A stretch of DNA of 35,652 nucleotides from Pseudomonadota bacterium (GCA_021849595.1 JAJZSR010000008.1:394-36045), one strand, 5' to 3'. Shown: positions 24,794 through 33,947, counted from the stretch's first letter. A program made the numbers and translations. The notes: generated from the sequence alone by a model not told the origin.

Positions 24794-25549
24794 ATGCTCA
24801 TCATTCCCGCCATTGATCTCAAAGACGGCCACTGCGTACGCCTGAAGCAGGGCGAAATGGACTCGGCCACGGTATATTCCGAGGATCCGGCGAAGCAAGC
24901 GCGGCATTGGCTGGAGCAGGGCGCGCGGCGCCTGCATCTGGTGGATCTCAACGGTGCCTTTGCCGGCAAGCCGGTCAACGAAAAGGCGATTCAGGCCGTC
25001 ATTGAGGCGGTGGGGGACAGCATACCCGTGCAACTCGGTGGCGGTATCCGCGATTTGGCGACGGTGGAGCGTTACCTCGACGATGGCATCCGCTATGTCA
25101 TCATCGGCACCGCGGCGGTGAAAAATCCAGGCTTTCTGCATGAGGCCTGCGATGCTTTTCCCGGCCACATCATCGTCGGCCTGGATGCCAAGGACGGCAA
25201 GGTGGCGACTGACGGCTGGTCGAAAATCACCGGCCACGACGTGGTGGACCTGGCCAAACGCTTCGAGGACTATGGCGTCGAATCGGTGATTTACACCGAC
25301 ATCGGCCGCGACGGCATGCTCACCGGTGTCAACATCGAGGCCACCGTGCGCCTGGCGCGTGCGCTCAATATCCCGGTGATCGCCAGCGGCGGGCTGACGG
25401 ACCTGGAGGACGTCAAGAGTCTTTGCGCAGTCGCCCAGGAAGGCATCATGGGAGCGATCACCGGCCGCGCCATTTACCAGGGAACGCTGGATTTCGCCGC
25501 GGCGCAAAGGCTGGCGGACGAAATGGCAGGCGCGGTGTACGGTTCCTGA
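24794..25549 (+). CDS. hisA: ProFAR isomerase
   Basis: Isomerises ProFAR to PRFAR, the fourth step of histidine synthesis; a TIM barrel of 251 residues. It opens [17 protein letters not shown] with the catalytic Asp, then [36 protein letters not shown] with the second catalytic Asp, and [13 protein letters not shown]. The ATG at 24794 is chosen because HisA normally begins M-IIPAIDLK; longer in-frame readings would overlap hisH. Confidence 0.97.
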   Translation: MLIIPAIDLKDGHCVRLKQGEMDSATVYSEDPAKQARHWLEQGARRLHLVDLNGAFAGKPVNEKAIQAVIEAVGDSIPVQLGGGIRDLATVERYLDDGIRYVIIGTAAVKNPGFLHEACDAFPGHIIVGLDAKDGKVATDGWSKITGHDVVDLAKRFEDYGVESVIYTDIGRDGMLTGVNIEATVRLARALNIPVIASGGLTDLEDVKSLCAVAQEGIMGAITGRAIYQGTLDFAAAQRLADEMAGAVYGS

Positions 25550-25550
25550 C

Positions 25551-26309
25551 ATGGGGCTCGCCAAGCGCATTATCCCCTGCCTGGATGTCACGGCCGGGCG
25601 CGTCGTCAAGGGGGTCAACTTCGTCGAACTAAAGGATGCGGGTGATCCGGTGGAGATCGCCCGCCGCTACGACCGGGAAGGCGCGGACGAACTGACCTTT
25701 CTCGACATCACGGCCAGCTCCGACGAGCGCGACATCATTTTGCACATCATCGAGGCGGTCGCCGAGCAGGTGTTCATTCCGCTCACGGTGGGAGGCGGCG
25801 TGCGCCAGGTCGAGGATGTGCGGCGTCTGCTCAACGCCGGCGCGGACAAGGTTTCCATCAACACAGCGGCGGTCGTGAACCCGCAACTGGTGCAGGACAC
25901 CGCGGATCGCTACGGCTCCCAGTGCATCGTCGTTGCCATAGACGCGAAACGGACAGGCTCCGGATGGGAGGTGTTCACCCATGGCGGGCGCAAGCCTACC
26001 GGGCTCGATGCCTTGGAGTGGGCCGAAAGGATGCAGCGACTGGGTGCCGGCGAGCTCCTCGTCACCTCGATGGATCGCGACGGCACCAAGAGCGGATTCG
26101 ACCTGGAACTCACGCGCGCCATCTCGGATGCCGTCGATATCCCCATCATCGCCAGCGGTGGCGTGGGCAACCTGCAGCATCTGGTGGACGGCGTAAAGCT
26201 GGGCCATGCCGATGCCGTGCTGGCTGCCAGCATTTTTCATTTCGGCGAATACACCCTAGGCGAAGCCAAGGAATACATGCGCCGCCAAGGGGTGGAGGTT
26301 CGCCTGTGA
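25551..26309 (+). CDS. hisF: Imidazole glycerol phosphate synthase, cyclase subunit
   Basis: Forms imidazole glycerol phosphate and AICAR from PRFAR and ammonia supplied by HisH. A TIM barrel of 252 residues opening [20 protein letters not shown] with catalytic Asp11, followed by [38 protein letters not shown] with the second Asp near 130, and [17 protein letters not shown]. It starts one base after the hisA stop. HisF and HisA are paralogues, and the differing Asp contexts tell them apart. Confidence 0.97.
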   Translation: MGLAKRIIPCLDVTAGRVVKGVNFVELKDAGDPVEIARRYDREGADELTFLDITASSDERDIILHIIEAVAEQVFIPLTVGGGVRQVEDVRRLLNAGADKVSINTAAVVNPQLVQDTADRYGSQCIVVAIDAKRTGSGWEVFTHGGRKPTGLDALEWAERMQRLGAGELLVTSMDRDGTKSGFDLELTRAISDAVDIPIIASGGVGNLQHLVDGVKLGHADAVLAASIFHFGEYTLGEAKEYMRRQGVEVRL

Positions 26310-26349
26310 AGCCGGGTTGCGGGCAAGCCGGGGCCGGCGGGAGGTTGCC

Positions 26350-26730
26350 ATGAACTGGCTGGGCGAAGTGAAATGGAATGAGCAGGGCCTCGTGCCCGCC
26401 ATCGCGCAAGACACGACAACAGGCGAGGTCCTCATGGTGGCTTGGATGAACCGGGAAGCGCTTGCGGAAACCGCGGCGACGCGGCGCGGTGTGTATTGGT
26501 CCCGCTCACGCAAGAAACTGTGGCGCAAGGGCGAGGAGTCCGGCCATGTCCAGGAGGTCGACGGAATTTACCTGGACTGCGACGGCGACGTGATCCTGCT
26601 CAAGGTAAACCAGATCGGGGGCATTGCCTGCCACACTGGGCGGCGTTCCTGCTTTTTCCGCGCGCTGAGCGGCGAGCAGTGGGAAACCGTTGCGCCGGTG
26701 CTCAAAGATCCCGAGAGCATCTACAAATGA
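26350..26730 (+). CDS. hisI: Phosphoribosyl-AMP cyclohydrolase
   Basis: Opens the purine ring of PR-AMP, third step of the pathway, zinc-dependent. The protein has 126 residues and is separate from HisE, unlike the fused enterobacterial protein. [35 protein letters not shown], the acidic [10 protein letters not shown] and the Cys-bearing [11 protein letters not shown] are the family signature. The start at 26350 gives the usual length; its stop overlaps the hisE ATG by 4 bases. Confidence 0.96.
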   Translation: MNWLGEVKWNEQGLVPAIAQDTTTGEVLMVAWMNREALAETAATRRGVYWSRSRKKLWRKGEESGHVQEVDGIYLDCDGDVILLKVNQIGGIACHTGRRSCFFRALSGEQWETVAPVLKDPESIYK

Positions 26731-27044
26731 GCAGCGATATTCTGGCCCGACTGGCCGCCACTCTGGAAGACCGCAAGGGCGGCGACCCGGCCACTTCTTA
26801 CGTGGCGAAGCTGTACGCCAAGGGCCTGGATGCCATTCTCAAGAAAATCGGCGAGGAGGCCACCGAAACGGTGATGGCCGCGAAAGACGGCCAGGCGGAA
26901 AAAATCATCTACGAAGTGGCGGATTTGTGGTTTCATACCCTGGTGCTGCTCGCGCACGAAGGCCTGCACCCGGATCAGGTATTGGCCGAACTGGCCCGCC
27001 GCGAAGGAGTCTCAGGTATTACGGAAAAGGCGAACCGGCCATGA
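26727..27044 (+). CDS. hisE: Phosphoribosyl-ATP pyrophosphatase
   Basis: Removes pyrophosphate from PR-ATP, second step of histidine synthesis. A MazG-like helical protein of 105 residues. [17 protein letters not shown] and [19 protein letters not shown] carry the metal-binding acidic residues. The ATG overlaps the hisI stop, and the hisE stop overlaps the hinT start, so the three are translationally coupled. Confidence 0.95.
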   Translation: MSSDILARLAATLEDRKGGDPATSYVAKLYAKGLDAILKKIGEEATETVMAAKDGQAEKIIYEVADLWFHTLVLLAHEGLHPDQVLAELARREGVSGITEKANRP

Positions 27045-27376
27045 AGGACTGCATATTCTGCCGCATCGTGGCAGGCGAATTACCCTGCCGCAAGGTCTAT
27101 GAGGACGATGAAGTGCTTGCTTTCCATGATATTCACCCCATGGCACGGGTGCATTTCATGATTATCCCGAAAACTCACATAGAGAGCCTGGAAACCGCAG
27201 GGACGGAACACCAGGCACTGCTCGGACACTTGCTCCTGCTGGCGCCCAGGCTGGCGCGGGAGCAGGGCCTGACCCGCGGTTTTCGCACCCTGATTCGCAC
27301 CGGCCCCGAAGGCGGACAGGAAGTTCCGCACATACACGTGCATATTTATGGCGGTGGTGAACCGCCCAGCCGTTGA
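27041..27376 (+). CDS. hinT: HIT-family nucleotide hydrolase
   Basis: Histidine-triad protein of 111 residues, similar to HinT, which hydrolyses AMP-lysine and purine phosphoramidates. It opens [19 protein letters not shown] with the Cys pair common in bacterial Hint proteins, and has [10 protein letters not shown] and the triad [11 protein letters not shown]. It is joined to hisE by an ATGA overlap and precedes tatA by 21 bases; this his-hinT-tat order is widespread in betaproteobacteria. Confidence 0.94.
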   Translation: MKDCIFCRIVAGELPCRKVYEDDEVLAFHDIHPMARVHFMIIPKTHIESLETAGTEHQALLGHLLLLAPRLAREQGLTRGFRTLIRTGPEGGQEVPHIHVHIYGGGEPPSR

Positions 27377-27397
27377 TTTATTAGGAGGTAACACATC

Positions 27398-27610
27398 ATG
27401 GGTGGCTTCAGCATCTGGCATTGGCTCATCGTATTGCTTATTGTTCTGCTGGTTTTCGGCACCAAAAAACTCAAGAACATCGGCTCCGATCTTGGCGGTG
27501 CGGTCAAGAATTTCAAGGAAGCCATGAAGGAAGAGAACGCCAAGCTTCCCGATGCCGGGAAGACCGGGCAGACCTATGACGCCGAGGTCAAAGACAAGCA
27601 CGAATCCTGA
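27398..27610 (+). CDS. tatA: Twin-arginine translocase subunit TatA
   Basis: Pore-forming Tat subunit, 70 residues. One N-terminal transmembrane helix (about 6-21, [16 protein letters not shown]) is followed by the hinge [17 protein letters not shown], an amphipathic helix and a charged tail. The FGxKKL and SDLG motifs are diagnostic. A strong AGGAGG precedes the ATG. Confidence 0.96.
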   Translation: MGGFSIWHWLIVLLIVLLVFGTKKLKNIGSDLGGAVKNFKEAMKEENAKLPDAGKTGQTYDAEVKDKHES

Positions 27611-27637
27611 TTCGGGCCCGTGCCCGGCCGTACGCCC

Positions 27638-28042
27638 ATGTTTGATATCGGTTTCTCGGAACTTTTGCTCATTGCCGTGGTGGCGCTCATCGTCATCGGG
27701 CCGGAGCGCCTACCCAAAGTCGCGCGCACTGCCGGGCATCTGCTGGCCCGCTTCAACCGCTACGTATCCCAGGTGAAGGCCGACATCAGCCGCGAGATGG
27801 AACTGGAAGAACTGCGCAAGGCGGGACAGCAGGTCAAGGAATCGGTGGAAAACGCGGGCCAGGAAATCGAAAGTCATGCGCGCCAGGCCGACTATGTGAT
27901 CCGTGAAGAGGTGGGGCAGGCGGAAAAATCCGTGACGGGCGCGCTTGGCCACGAGGCCGCCGATCATCCGCAAGTAAATCCGGATTCCCCCGCTCCCGAT
28001 GCGCCGGCAGCCGGCAAGCCTGCGCAACCGCTCCATGAGTGA
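27638..28042 (+). CDS. tatB: Twin-arginine translocase subunit TatB
   Basis: Receptor-side Tat subunit, 134 residues. [20 protein letters not shown] with the Glu in the membrane segment and [13 protein letters not shown] are the TatB hallmarks. A long charged helix follows (about 35-100), and the tail is Pro/Ala-rich. I take the ATG at 27638 over a GTG six codons upstream because TatB proteins begin MFD. The last 8 bases overlap tatC. Confidence 0.96.
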   Translation: MFDIGFSELLLIAVVALIVIGPERLPKVARTAGHLLARFNRYVSQVKADISREMELEELRKAGQQVKESVENAGQEIESHARQADYVIREEVGQAEKSVTGALGHEAADHPQVNPDSPAPDAPAAGKPAQPLHE

Positions 28043-28868
28043 CGCGGAAGATTCGCTGCAGGACAGCTTCATCTCCCATCTCATCGAACTGAGGGACCGG
28101 CTGCTGCGTTCCCTCATTGCCGTGGTGGTGGTGTTTCTGGCCCTGTTCCATTGGGCGCGGCAAATTTACGAGCTGCTGGCCAAACCGTTGCTGGCGGCGC
28201 TGCCCAAAGGCGGGCAGATGATCGCGACCGAAGTGACGACCCCTTTTCTCGTGCCGGTGAAAGTCACCCTCATGGTGGCTTTCCTAATCAGCCTTCCCTA
28301 CGTGCTGTACCAGATCTGGGCATTCGTCGCGCCGGGGCTCTACAAGCATGAAAAGCGCCTGGCGCTGCCGCTGGTGGTGGCGAGCGTTGTGCTGTTTTTT
28401 CTCGGCATGAGTTTCGCGTATTTCCTGGTCATGCCGATAGTGTTCCACTTCATCGTCAGTTTTGCGCCCGAAGGCGTGGCGGTCATGACGGACATCGGCA
28501 AATACTTGAATTTCGTGATGACGCTGTTCCTGGCGTTCGGCACGACATTCGAGGTGCCCATCATCGTCATCGTGCTGGTCAAGATGGGCTTCGTTTCAGT
28601 GCAGAAGCTGCGCGAAGTGCGCCCCTACGTGATCGTCGGCTGTTTTGTCGTGGGGGCGATTTTCACGCCGCCGGACATGCTTTCGCAGACGATGCTGGCC
28701 GTACCGCTCTGGCTGCTTTATGAACTGGGCGTGCTGGTCGCGTCACTCATGACCCGGCCGCGTGCGGAAGCCGCGGGCGAGGAAGAATACCGGCCGATGA
28801 CCGCCGAAGAAATGGATCGGGAATTCGATAGCCTGGAAAAAGAAAATCAGGATATACCCAAACCCTGA
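28035..28868 (+). CDS. tatC: Twin-arginine translocase subunit TatC
   Basis: Integral Tat subunit that recognises twin-arginine signal peptides; 277 residues, six predicted transmembrane helices. [17 protein letters not shown] (the conserved HL-ELR motif), [17 protein letters not shown], the conserved F and E in [13 protein letters not shown], and the [19 protein letters not shown] segment are typical. The start at 28035 overlaps tatB by 8 bases. The C-terminal tail of about 35 residues is strongly acidic. Tat exports folded redox proteins with cofactors, which a lithotroph needs in quantity. Confidence 0.97.
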   Translation: MSDAEDSLQDSFISHLIELRDRLLRSLIAVVVVFLALFHWARQIYELLAKPLLAALPKGGQMIATEVTTPFLVPVKVTLMVAFLISLPYVLYQIWAFVAPGLYKHEKRLALPLVVASVVLFFLGMSFAYFLVMPIVFHFIVSFAPEGVAVMTDIGKYLNFVMTLFLAFGTTFEVPIIVIVLVKMGFVSVQKLREVRPYVIVGCFVVGAIFTPPDMLSQTMLAVPLWLLYELGVLVASLMTRPRAEAAGEEEYRPMTAEEMDREFDSLEKENQDIPKP

Positions 28869-29014
28869 GTGCATATCAAAGTGCACAGCACTTAGATATG
28901 CGCACCATATAAGTGCTTAACGTTACATTAAAAGCACTCAAATAGTTCACAACTTTCCCGAATTTTTTATAACCCATTGATTTTTTGTGCACACAAACTG
29001 TGCATAAAAATTGC
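28868..29014 (+). promoter_or_regulatory. Repeat-rich control region of the ammonium transporter gene
   Basis: This AT-rich gap holds several AGTGC/GCACT elements. GCATATCAAAGTGC (28871-28884) and GCACTTAGATATGC (28888-28901) form a 14-bp inverted repeat with one mismatch. GCACCATATAAGTGC (28902-28916) resembles an NtrC site. AGTGCTT (28912-28918) and AAGCACT (28932-28938) form another pair. TG-N10-GC at 29001-29014, with TTGC at its end, differs from the sigma54 GG-N10-GC rule in one base. Nitrogen control through NtrC and sigma54 is inferred. Some repeats could instead terminate the tat transcript, though no T-run follows them. Confidence 0.4.
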
Positions 29015-29045
29015 TTCTTGTCCGTCTTGTTTCAAGGAGCAAGCA

Positions 29046-30248
29046 ATGGATGTTCTAAAAAATGGCACGGATGTTTTTTTCATACTCATGGGCGCGGTCA
29101 TGGTGTTGGCCATGCACGCCGGCTTTGCCTTTCTCGAACTGGGAACGGTTAGGCAGAAGAACCAGGTCAATGCGCTGGTCAAGATACTGACGGATTTTTC
29201 CGCCTCGACCATTGCTTATTTTTTCATCGGTTATACGCTGGCTTACGGGGTGAGCTTTTATCACGGGGCCGCGGCTTTGATGGACCATTCCGGGCATGAG
29301 CTGGTGCGCTTCTTTTTCCTGCTCACGTTCGCCGCGGCCATACCCGCCATCGTCTCGGGCGGCATCGCCGAGCGTGCCAAATTCGCGCCCCAACTGGCGG
29401 CCACGTTTATCCTGGTGGGTTTCGTCTATCCCTTTTTCGAAGGCATCGCCTGGAACGACCATTTCGGCATCCAGGATTGGTTGACGCGGGAGTTTGGCGC
29501 GCCGTTTCACGACTTTGCCGGATCGGTCGTAGTGCATGCTGTGGGCGGTTGGATCGGGCTCGCGGCCGTATTGTTGCTCGGCCCGCGCAGGGGGCGCTAT
29601 CGCAAGGACGGCGCCATGGCGGCGCATCCGCCTTCCAGTATCCCTTTTCTCGCCCTGGGCGCCTGGATACTCATTGTCGGCTGGTTTGGCTTCAACGTCA
29701 TGTCGGCGCAGACTATCGACAAAATTTCCGGCCTGGTGGCGGTCAACTCGCTCATGGCGCTGGTCGGCGGCACGCTGGCGGCGCTCGTGGCGGGGCGCAA
29801 CGACCCCGGCTTTGTGCACAACGGCCCCTTGGCCGGCCTGGTGGCCATCTGCGCGGGTTCCGACGTCATGCATCCCATTGGCGCCCTGGTGACCGGAGTC
29901 ATCGCCGGTTTGTTGTTCGTATGGATGTTCACGGTCACGCAAAACCGCCTGAAGATCGACGATGTCCTGGGGGTGTGGCCGCTGCACGGCCTGTGCGGCG
30001 TGTGGGGGGGCATCGCCGCCGGCATCTTTGGCAGCCGCGCGCTCGGCGGGATGGGCGGCGTGAGCCTGATGTCCCAGATTCTGGGCACACTGCTGGGTGT
30101 GGCGATCGCGTTCGCCGGCGGCCTGCTCGTGTATGGCGCGCTCAAAGTCTGGGTCGGTATACGCCTGGACCCGGAGGACGAATTCAATGGCGCGGATTTG
30201 TCCTTGCATCGCATATCCGCGACGCCGGAAGGCGAGACCGCCAACTGA
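29046..30248 (+). CDS. amtB: Ammonium transporter (Amt family)
   Basis: Inner-membrane ammonium channel of 400 residues with about 11 helices. The twin pore histidines are visible: H164 in VVVHAVGGWIG and H314 in WPLHGLCGVWGG. GFAFLELGTVRQKNQVNAL near residue 25 and WFGFNVMSA are also family motifs. There is no signal peptide, unlike E. coli AmtB, and the sequence differs from the usual proteobacterial glnK-linked type; no glnK is adjacent. The start at 29046 follows AAGGAG. It may use a PII protein encoded elsewhere. The C-terminus is acidic. Confidence 0.93.
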   Translation: MDVLKNGTDVFFILMGAVMVLAMHAGFAFLELGTVRQKNQVNALVKILTDFSASTIAYFFIGYTLAYGVSFYHGAAALMDHSGHELVRFFFLLTFAAAIPAIVSGGIAERAKFAPQLAATFILVGFVYPFFEGIAWNDHFGIQDWLTREFGAPFHDFAGSVVVHAVGGWIGLAAVLLLGPRRGRYRKDGAMAAHPPSSIPFLALGAWILIVGWFGFNVMSAQTIDKISGLVAVNSLMALVGGTLAALVAGRNDPGFVHNGPLAGLVAICAGSDVMHPIGALVTGVIAGLLFVWMFTVTQNRLKIDDVLGVWPLHGLCGVWGGIAAGIFGSRALGGMGGVSLMSQILGTLLGVAIAFAGGLLVYGALKVWVGIRLDPEDEFNGADLSLHRISATPEGETAN

Positions 30249-30257
30249 GTTTCCTCT

Positions 30258-30277
30258 CGCCTGCCGCGGAGCAGGCG
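30258..30277 (+). terminator. Hairpin after the ammonium transporter gene
   Basis: CGCCTGC (30258-30264), loop CGCGGA, GCAGGCG (30271-30277): a perfect 7-bp stem 10 bases after the amtB stop. No T-run follows, so it may stabilise the mRNA end rather than terminate. Confidence 0.35.
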
Positions 30278-30290
30278 ATGGCGGGCGGGG

Positions 30291-30296
30291 TAAAAT
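30291..30296 (+). promoter_or_regulatory. -10 element of dnaE
   Basis: TAAAAT lies 19 bases before the dnaE ATG, in an otherwise GC-rich stretch. No clear -35 is visible; the hairpin after amtB occupies that region. Confidence 0.3.
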
Positions 30297-30314
30297 TACG
30301 TCGAGGAATCGACC

Positions 30315-33300
30315 ATGACCCCCAGCTTCGTTCACCTGCGCCTGCATTCCGAGTACTCCGTGACCGACGGAACTGTGCGGGTGGACGACGCAGTAGCGCT
30401 GGCCGCGGCCGACGGGATGCCGGCACTGGGTCTGAGCGATCTCGACAACACCTTCGCTTGGGTGAAGTTCTATCGAGCGGCGCGAGGCAGCGGCATCAAG
30501 CCGATATTTGGCGTCGACGCCTGGGTGTCCAATCCCAAGGATGCCCAGCGGCCCTCGCGGCTGCTCCTGTTGGTGCGCCACCTCGACGGCTATCGCAGGC
30601 TGTGCGAAATACTCACGCGCGCCTACCGCGAGGGCATGCGGCGCGGCCGGGCCGAGATCGATCCGCACTGGCTTGCCGGGGGAGCCGCGCACGGTTTGCT
30701 GGCCTTGTCCGGCGGCTTCCAGGGGGATGTCGCGCTATCGTTGTTGAGCGGTAATTACGACCAGGCAAGGCGGCAGGCCGAAACTTGGCTGGAACTGTTT
30801 CCGGAGGGCTATTATCTGGAACTGCAGCGCTTCGGGCGGCCGCAGACGGAAGCGCTGATCGATGGCCTGCTGGAATTGGGCGCGGAGCTGGGCGTCCCCA
30901 GCGTGGCCACCCATCCCATCCAGTTCGCGCAGGCGGAGGATTTCAAGGCCCACGAGGCGCGAGTCTGTATCGCCCAGGGCGAGTTGCTGGGCGATGCGCG
31001 CCGCGTCAAGGCCTACACGCCCGAGCAGTATTTCAAGAGCACGGCGGAAATGGCGGAACTGTTTGCCGACCTGCCCGAGGCCTTGGCCAATAGCGTGGAA
31101 ATCGCCAAGCGCTGCAACCTGACGCTGGAGCTAGGCAAGAGCAAACTGCCGCTTTTTCCCACCCCGGGCGGCAAAACGCTGGACGAACACATACGCGAGG
31201 CGGCCTACGAGGGTTTGGCCCGCCGCCTTGCACACCTGTATCCCGATCCGCAAGCGCGCGAAGGCAAGCGCGCCGAATACGAGAAGCGCCTAGAATTCGA
31301 GCTCGGCACCATCGTCCAGATGGGCTTCCCGGGCTATTTCCTCATCGTTGCCGATTTCATCAACTGGGCCAAGAACAACCACGTGCCGGTGGGTCCGGGG
31401 CGCGGCTCCGGAGCCGGCTCACTGGTGGCTTATAGCCTGGGCATCACCGATCTGGACCCCTTGCGCTACGATCTTCTGTTCGAGCGCTTCCTCAATCCCG
31501 AGCGCGTATCCATGCCGGACTTCGACGTGGATTTCTGCCAGGATGGGCGCGATCGCGTGATCAATTACGTCAAGGAGCGCTACGGCGCCGATGCCGTCTC
31601 GCAGATCGCCACTTTCGGCACACTCGGCTCCAAATCGGTGATCCGGGACGTCGGGCGGGTGTTGGACATGCCCTATGTCTATTGCGACAAGCTCTCCAAG
31701 CTCGTGCCCATGGAAGGAGTCAAGCCCGTTTCCCTGGCCAAGGCCCTGGAAATGGAGCCGCAATTGAAGGAGCGTTACGAGAGCGAGGAAGAAGTCAGGG
31801 AACTGTTCACCCTCGCGGACAAGCTGGAAGAACTGCCGCGCAACGTGGGCATGCATGCCGGCGGGGTGCTCATCGCGCCGGGCAAGCTGACCGATTTTTG
31901 TCCGCTATACCGCCAGGAAGGCTCGGATGCTTTCGTTTCCCAGTTCGACAAGGACGACGTCGAGGCGGTCGGTCTGGTCAAGTTCGACTTCCTGGGCCTG
32001 CGCACGCTCACCATCCTGAACGAAGCGGTCGGCTTCGTGCGGCGCCAGCCCGGCATGGAAACTTTCCGCTTGGAAGATCTTCCGCTCGACGATGCCGCGG
32101 TCTACCGACTGTTCGCGGAAGGCAACACCACCGGGGTATTTCAGTCGGAATCGCGCTCGGCCAAAGATCTGGAGCGGCGGCTCAAGGCGGATTGCTTCGA
32201 GGACATCATTGCCCTCATGGCACTGAACCGGCCCGGCCCGCTCGGGTCGGGCATGGTGGACGATTTCATCGCGCGCAAGCAGGGCAGGCAGACGCCGGAG
32301 TACTTCCATCCCGATCTGGAGCCAGTACTCAAGTCCACTTACGGCATCATCGTCTATCAGGAGCAGGTGATGCTTGTCGCCCAGATTCTGGCCGGTTACA
32401 CGCTGGGGGGGGCGGACATGCTGCGCCGCGCCATGGGCAAGAAAAAACCTGAGGAAATGGCCAAGCAGAGGGCCATTTTCCTGCAGGGGGCGCAAGGTCG
32501 CGGCGTCGACGCCAAGCTGGCGGAGCGGCTGTTCGATCTGATGGAGAAATTTGCCGAATACGGCTTCAACAAATCCCATTCCGCGGCCTACGCCCTGGTT
32601 GCCTACCAGACCGCCTGGCTCAAGGCGCATTACCCGGCCGAATTCATGGCGGCGACGCTGTCCTCGGAAATGGCCGATACCGATAAGGTGCGGGTGTTTT
32701 TCAAGGATTGCCGGGCCAACGGCATCGAAGTGCTGGCGCCGGACATCAACCTTTCCGGCTACCGCTTCGAGCCGGTCGGCCCGCGCGCGGTGCGCTATGG
32801 CCTGGGCGCCATCAAAGGCACCGGCGAGGCGGCGATCGCGGCCATCGTCGCGGCGCGCGAAACGGGGGAGCCTTTTAGCGGCTTGTTCGAACTGGCCCGG
32901 CGCGTGGACAAGAAAGCCATCAATCGGCGCGTGCTCGAAGCGTTGGTCAAGGCGGGAGCGTTTGACAGCCTGGAGAGCGACCGGGCGCGCCTGCTGGCCA
33001 GCGTGGGCATTGCGCTCGATCTGGCCGGCAAGGCGGCGCAGGATGCGGGGCAGGGGGGCTTGTTCGGTGAAGCGGCGGCGGGGGGCGACGAGCCTCTGGT
33101 CGACGTTCCGGGCTGGGGTGACGTGGAAAAGCTCTTGCAGGAAAAGTCTGCTTTGGGCTATTACCTGTCGGGCCATCCGTTCACCGCCTATGCTCCAGAA
33201 GTGCGCAGATTTGCCAGGAGGCCCTTGGCCGAACTGGAGGCCGGCCGGGAACTGCAGGTCTTAGCGGGCATCGTGACCGGTCTGCGCACGCAGATGACGC

Positions 33301-33752
33301 GGCGGGGAAAAATGGCCATTCTGCTGCTCGATGACGATACTGCCCCCCTGGAAGTGGCAATCTTCAACGAACAGTTCGAGCGATTCCGCGACTGGCTCAA
33401 GGAAGATACTTTGCTTGTTGTCGAAGGCAAGGTTAGCCGGGACGACTATTCCGGCGGTCTGCGCATCACGGCGGAACAGTTGTATGACTTGGCGGGGGCG
33501 CGCAGCCGCTTCGCGCAGGCTTTGAGTCTCCGGCTCAACGGTCAGGCGGATGCGGACAAGCTCAAGAAAATATTGGGAGACTACCGCCGGGCTGCGCCAG
33601 CAGGCTGCCCGGTGTATCTCGTTTATTACAATGGCTTGGCCGAATGTCAGCTAAGGCTGGGGGAGGGCTGGCAGGTCAATCTGCAGGACCGGCTGCTGGA
33701 ATCCCTCCGGGCCTGGCTGGATGACGCCAGTGTTACGGTGTGCTACCAATAA
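30315..33752 (+). CDS. dnaE: DNA polymerase III alpha subunit
   Basis: Replicative polymerase subunit of 1145 residues, close to the usual 1160. The N-terminal PHP domain starts FVHLRLHSEYSVTDGTVRVD. The catalytic acidic residues are in MPDFDVDFCQDGRDRVINYV (about 400-405) and LVKFDFLGLRTL (about 559). Other markers are GPGRGSGAGSLVAYSLGITD, GVFQSESRSAKDL, NRPGPLGSGMVDDFIARK and GFNKSHSAAYALVAYQTAWL. A C-terminal OB fold (about 985-1060) includes LAGIVTGLRTQMTRRGKMAI. No frameshift is seen. GAGGAA stands before the ATG. It is flanked by amtB and a candidate sRNA and seems to be monocistronic. Confidence 0.97.
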   Translation: MTPSFVHLRLHSEYSVTDGTVRVDDAVALAAADGMPALGLSDLDNTFAWVKFYRAARGSGIKPIFGVDAWVSNPKDAQRPSRLLLLVRHLDGYRRLCEILTRAYREGMRRGRAEIDPHWLAGGAAHGLLALSGGFQGDVALSLLSGNYDQARRQAETWLELFPEGYYLELQRFGRPQTEALIDGLLELGAELGVPSVATHPIQFAQAEDFKAHEARVCIAQGELLGDARRVKAYTPEQYFKSTAEMAELFADLPEALANSVEIAKRCNLTLELGKSKLPLFPTPGGKTLDEHIREAAYEGLARRLAHLYPDPQAREGKRAEYEKRLEFELGTIVQMGFPGYFLIVADFINWAKNNHVPVGPGRGSGAGSLVAYSLGITDLDPLRYDLLFERFLNPERVSMPDFDVDFCQDGRDRVINYVKERYGADAVSQIATFGTLGSKSVIRDVGRVLDMPYVYCDKLSKLVPMEGVKPVSLAKALEMEPQLKERYESEEEVRELFTLADKLEELPRNVGMHAGGVLIAPGKLTDFCPLYRQEGSDAFVSQFDKDDVEAVGLVKFDFLGLRTLTILNEAVGFVRRQPGMETFRLEDLPLDDAAVYRLFAEGNTTGVFQSESRSAKDLERRLKADCFEDIIALMALNRPGPLGSGMVDDFIARKQGRQTPEYFHPDLEPVLKSTYGIIVYQEQVMLVAQILAGYTLGGADMLRRAMGKKKPEEMAKQRAIFLQGAQGRGVDAKLAERLFDLMEKFAEYGFNKSHSAAYALVAYQTAWLKAHYPAEFMAATLSSEMADTDKVRVFFKDCRANGIEVLAPDINLSGYRFEPVGPRAVRYGLGAIKGTGEAAIAAIVAARETGEPFSGLFELARRVDKKAINRRVLEALVKAGAFDSLESDRARLLASVGIALDLAGKAAQDAGQGGLFGEAAAGGDEPLVDVPGWGDVEKLLQEKSALGYYLSGHPFTAYAPEVRRFARRPLAELEAGRELQVLAGIVTGLRTQMTRRGKMAILLLDDDTAPLEVAIFNEQFERFRDWLKEDTLLVVEGKVSRDDYSGGLRITAEQLYDLAGARSRFAQALSLRLNGQADADKLKKILGDYRRAAPAGCPVYLVYYNGLAECQLRLGEGWQVNLQDRLLESLRAWLDDASVTVCYQ

Positions 33753-33816
33753 TATATGTAAAAACAATTAGTTGATTTTTATTTCCGGGAGGGGACGGTT
33801 TTTTTGCAAAAAAGGG

Positions 33817-33845
33817 TTGCACAAATAAGAAAAATATTAGAAAAT
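33817..33845 (+). promoter_or_regulatory. Promoter of the candidate sRNA
   Basis: TTGCAC (33817-33822), 17 bases, GAAAAT (33840-33845; four of six). The predicted start, about 33852, is exactly the first base of the sRNA's 5' stem, which supports the pairing of promoter and RNA. Confidence 0.45.
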
Positions 33846-33852
33846 TCTAATA
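33835..33852 (+). promoter_or_regulatory. 18-bp palindrome over the sRNA promoter
   Basis: TATTAGAAAATTCTAATA is a perfect inverted repeat (8-2-8) covering the -10 and start site, an operator-like position. It shares TTAGA/TCTAA halves with the PerR-like boxes, but with 4 instead of 5 bases between them. Confidence 0.4.
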
Positions 33853-33947
33853 ACACTAACGCACTTGCTCAGCAGGTCTTAGTGTTGTCTCCTCCATCCT
33901 CCTCCTTTGGTGGATTTTAAAGCCCGGTTCAAACCGGGCTTTTTTTT
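33852..33947 (+). ncRNA. Candidate small RNA with anti-Shine-Dalgarno segment
   Basis: This RNA of about 96 bases fills most of the 305-base gap after dnaE. It has three parts. The 5' stem-loop pairs AACACTAA (33852-33859) with TTAGTGTT (33879-33886), with an inner CTTGC/GCAGG stem. A C-rich, probably single-stranded stretch follows (33888-33908) with CTCCTCC and CCTCCTCCTTT. Last comes a strong terminator with eight T. CCTCCTTT resembles the 16S rRNA 3' end, so the RNA could pair with AAAGGAGG sites on mRNAs. This layout resembles C-rich-loop sRNAs of other proteobacteria. No known family was recognised, and it could also be a leader attenuator for the next gene. Confidence 0.55.
33919..33947 (+). 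terminator. Rho-independent terminator of the candidate sRNA
   Basis: AAAGCCCGG (33919-33927), loop TTCAAA, CCGGGCTTT (33934-33942), with eight T in a row (33940-33947). It is the strongest terminator in the window. Confidence 0.88.

Noticed and set aside
29055-30692. Open frame of 545 codons opposite amtB and the dnaE start
   Set aside because: Spans two genuine genes and their intergenic hairpin; no recognisable protein.
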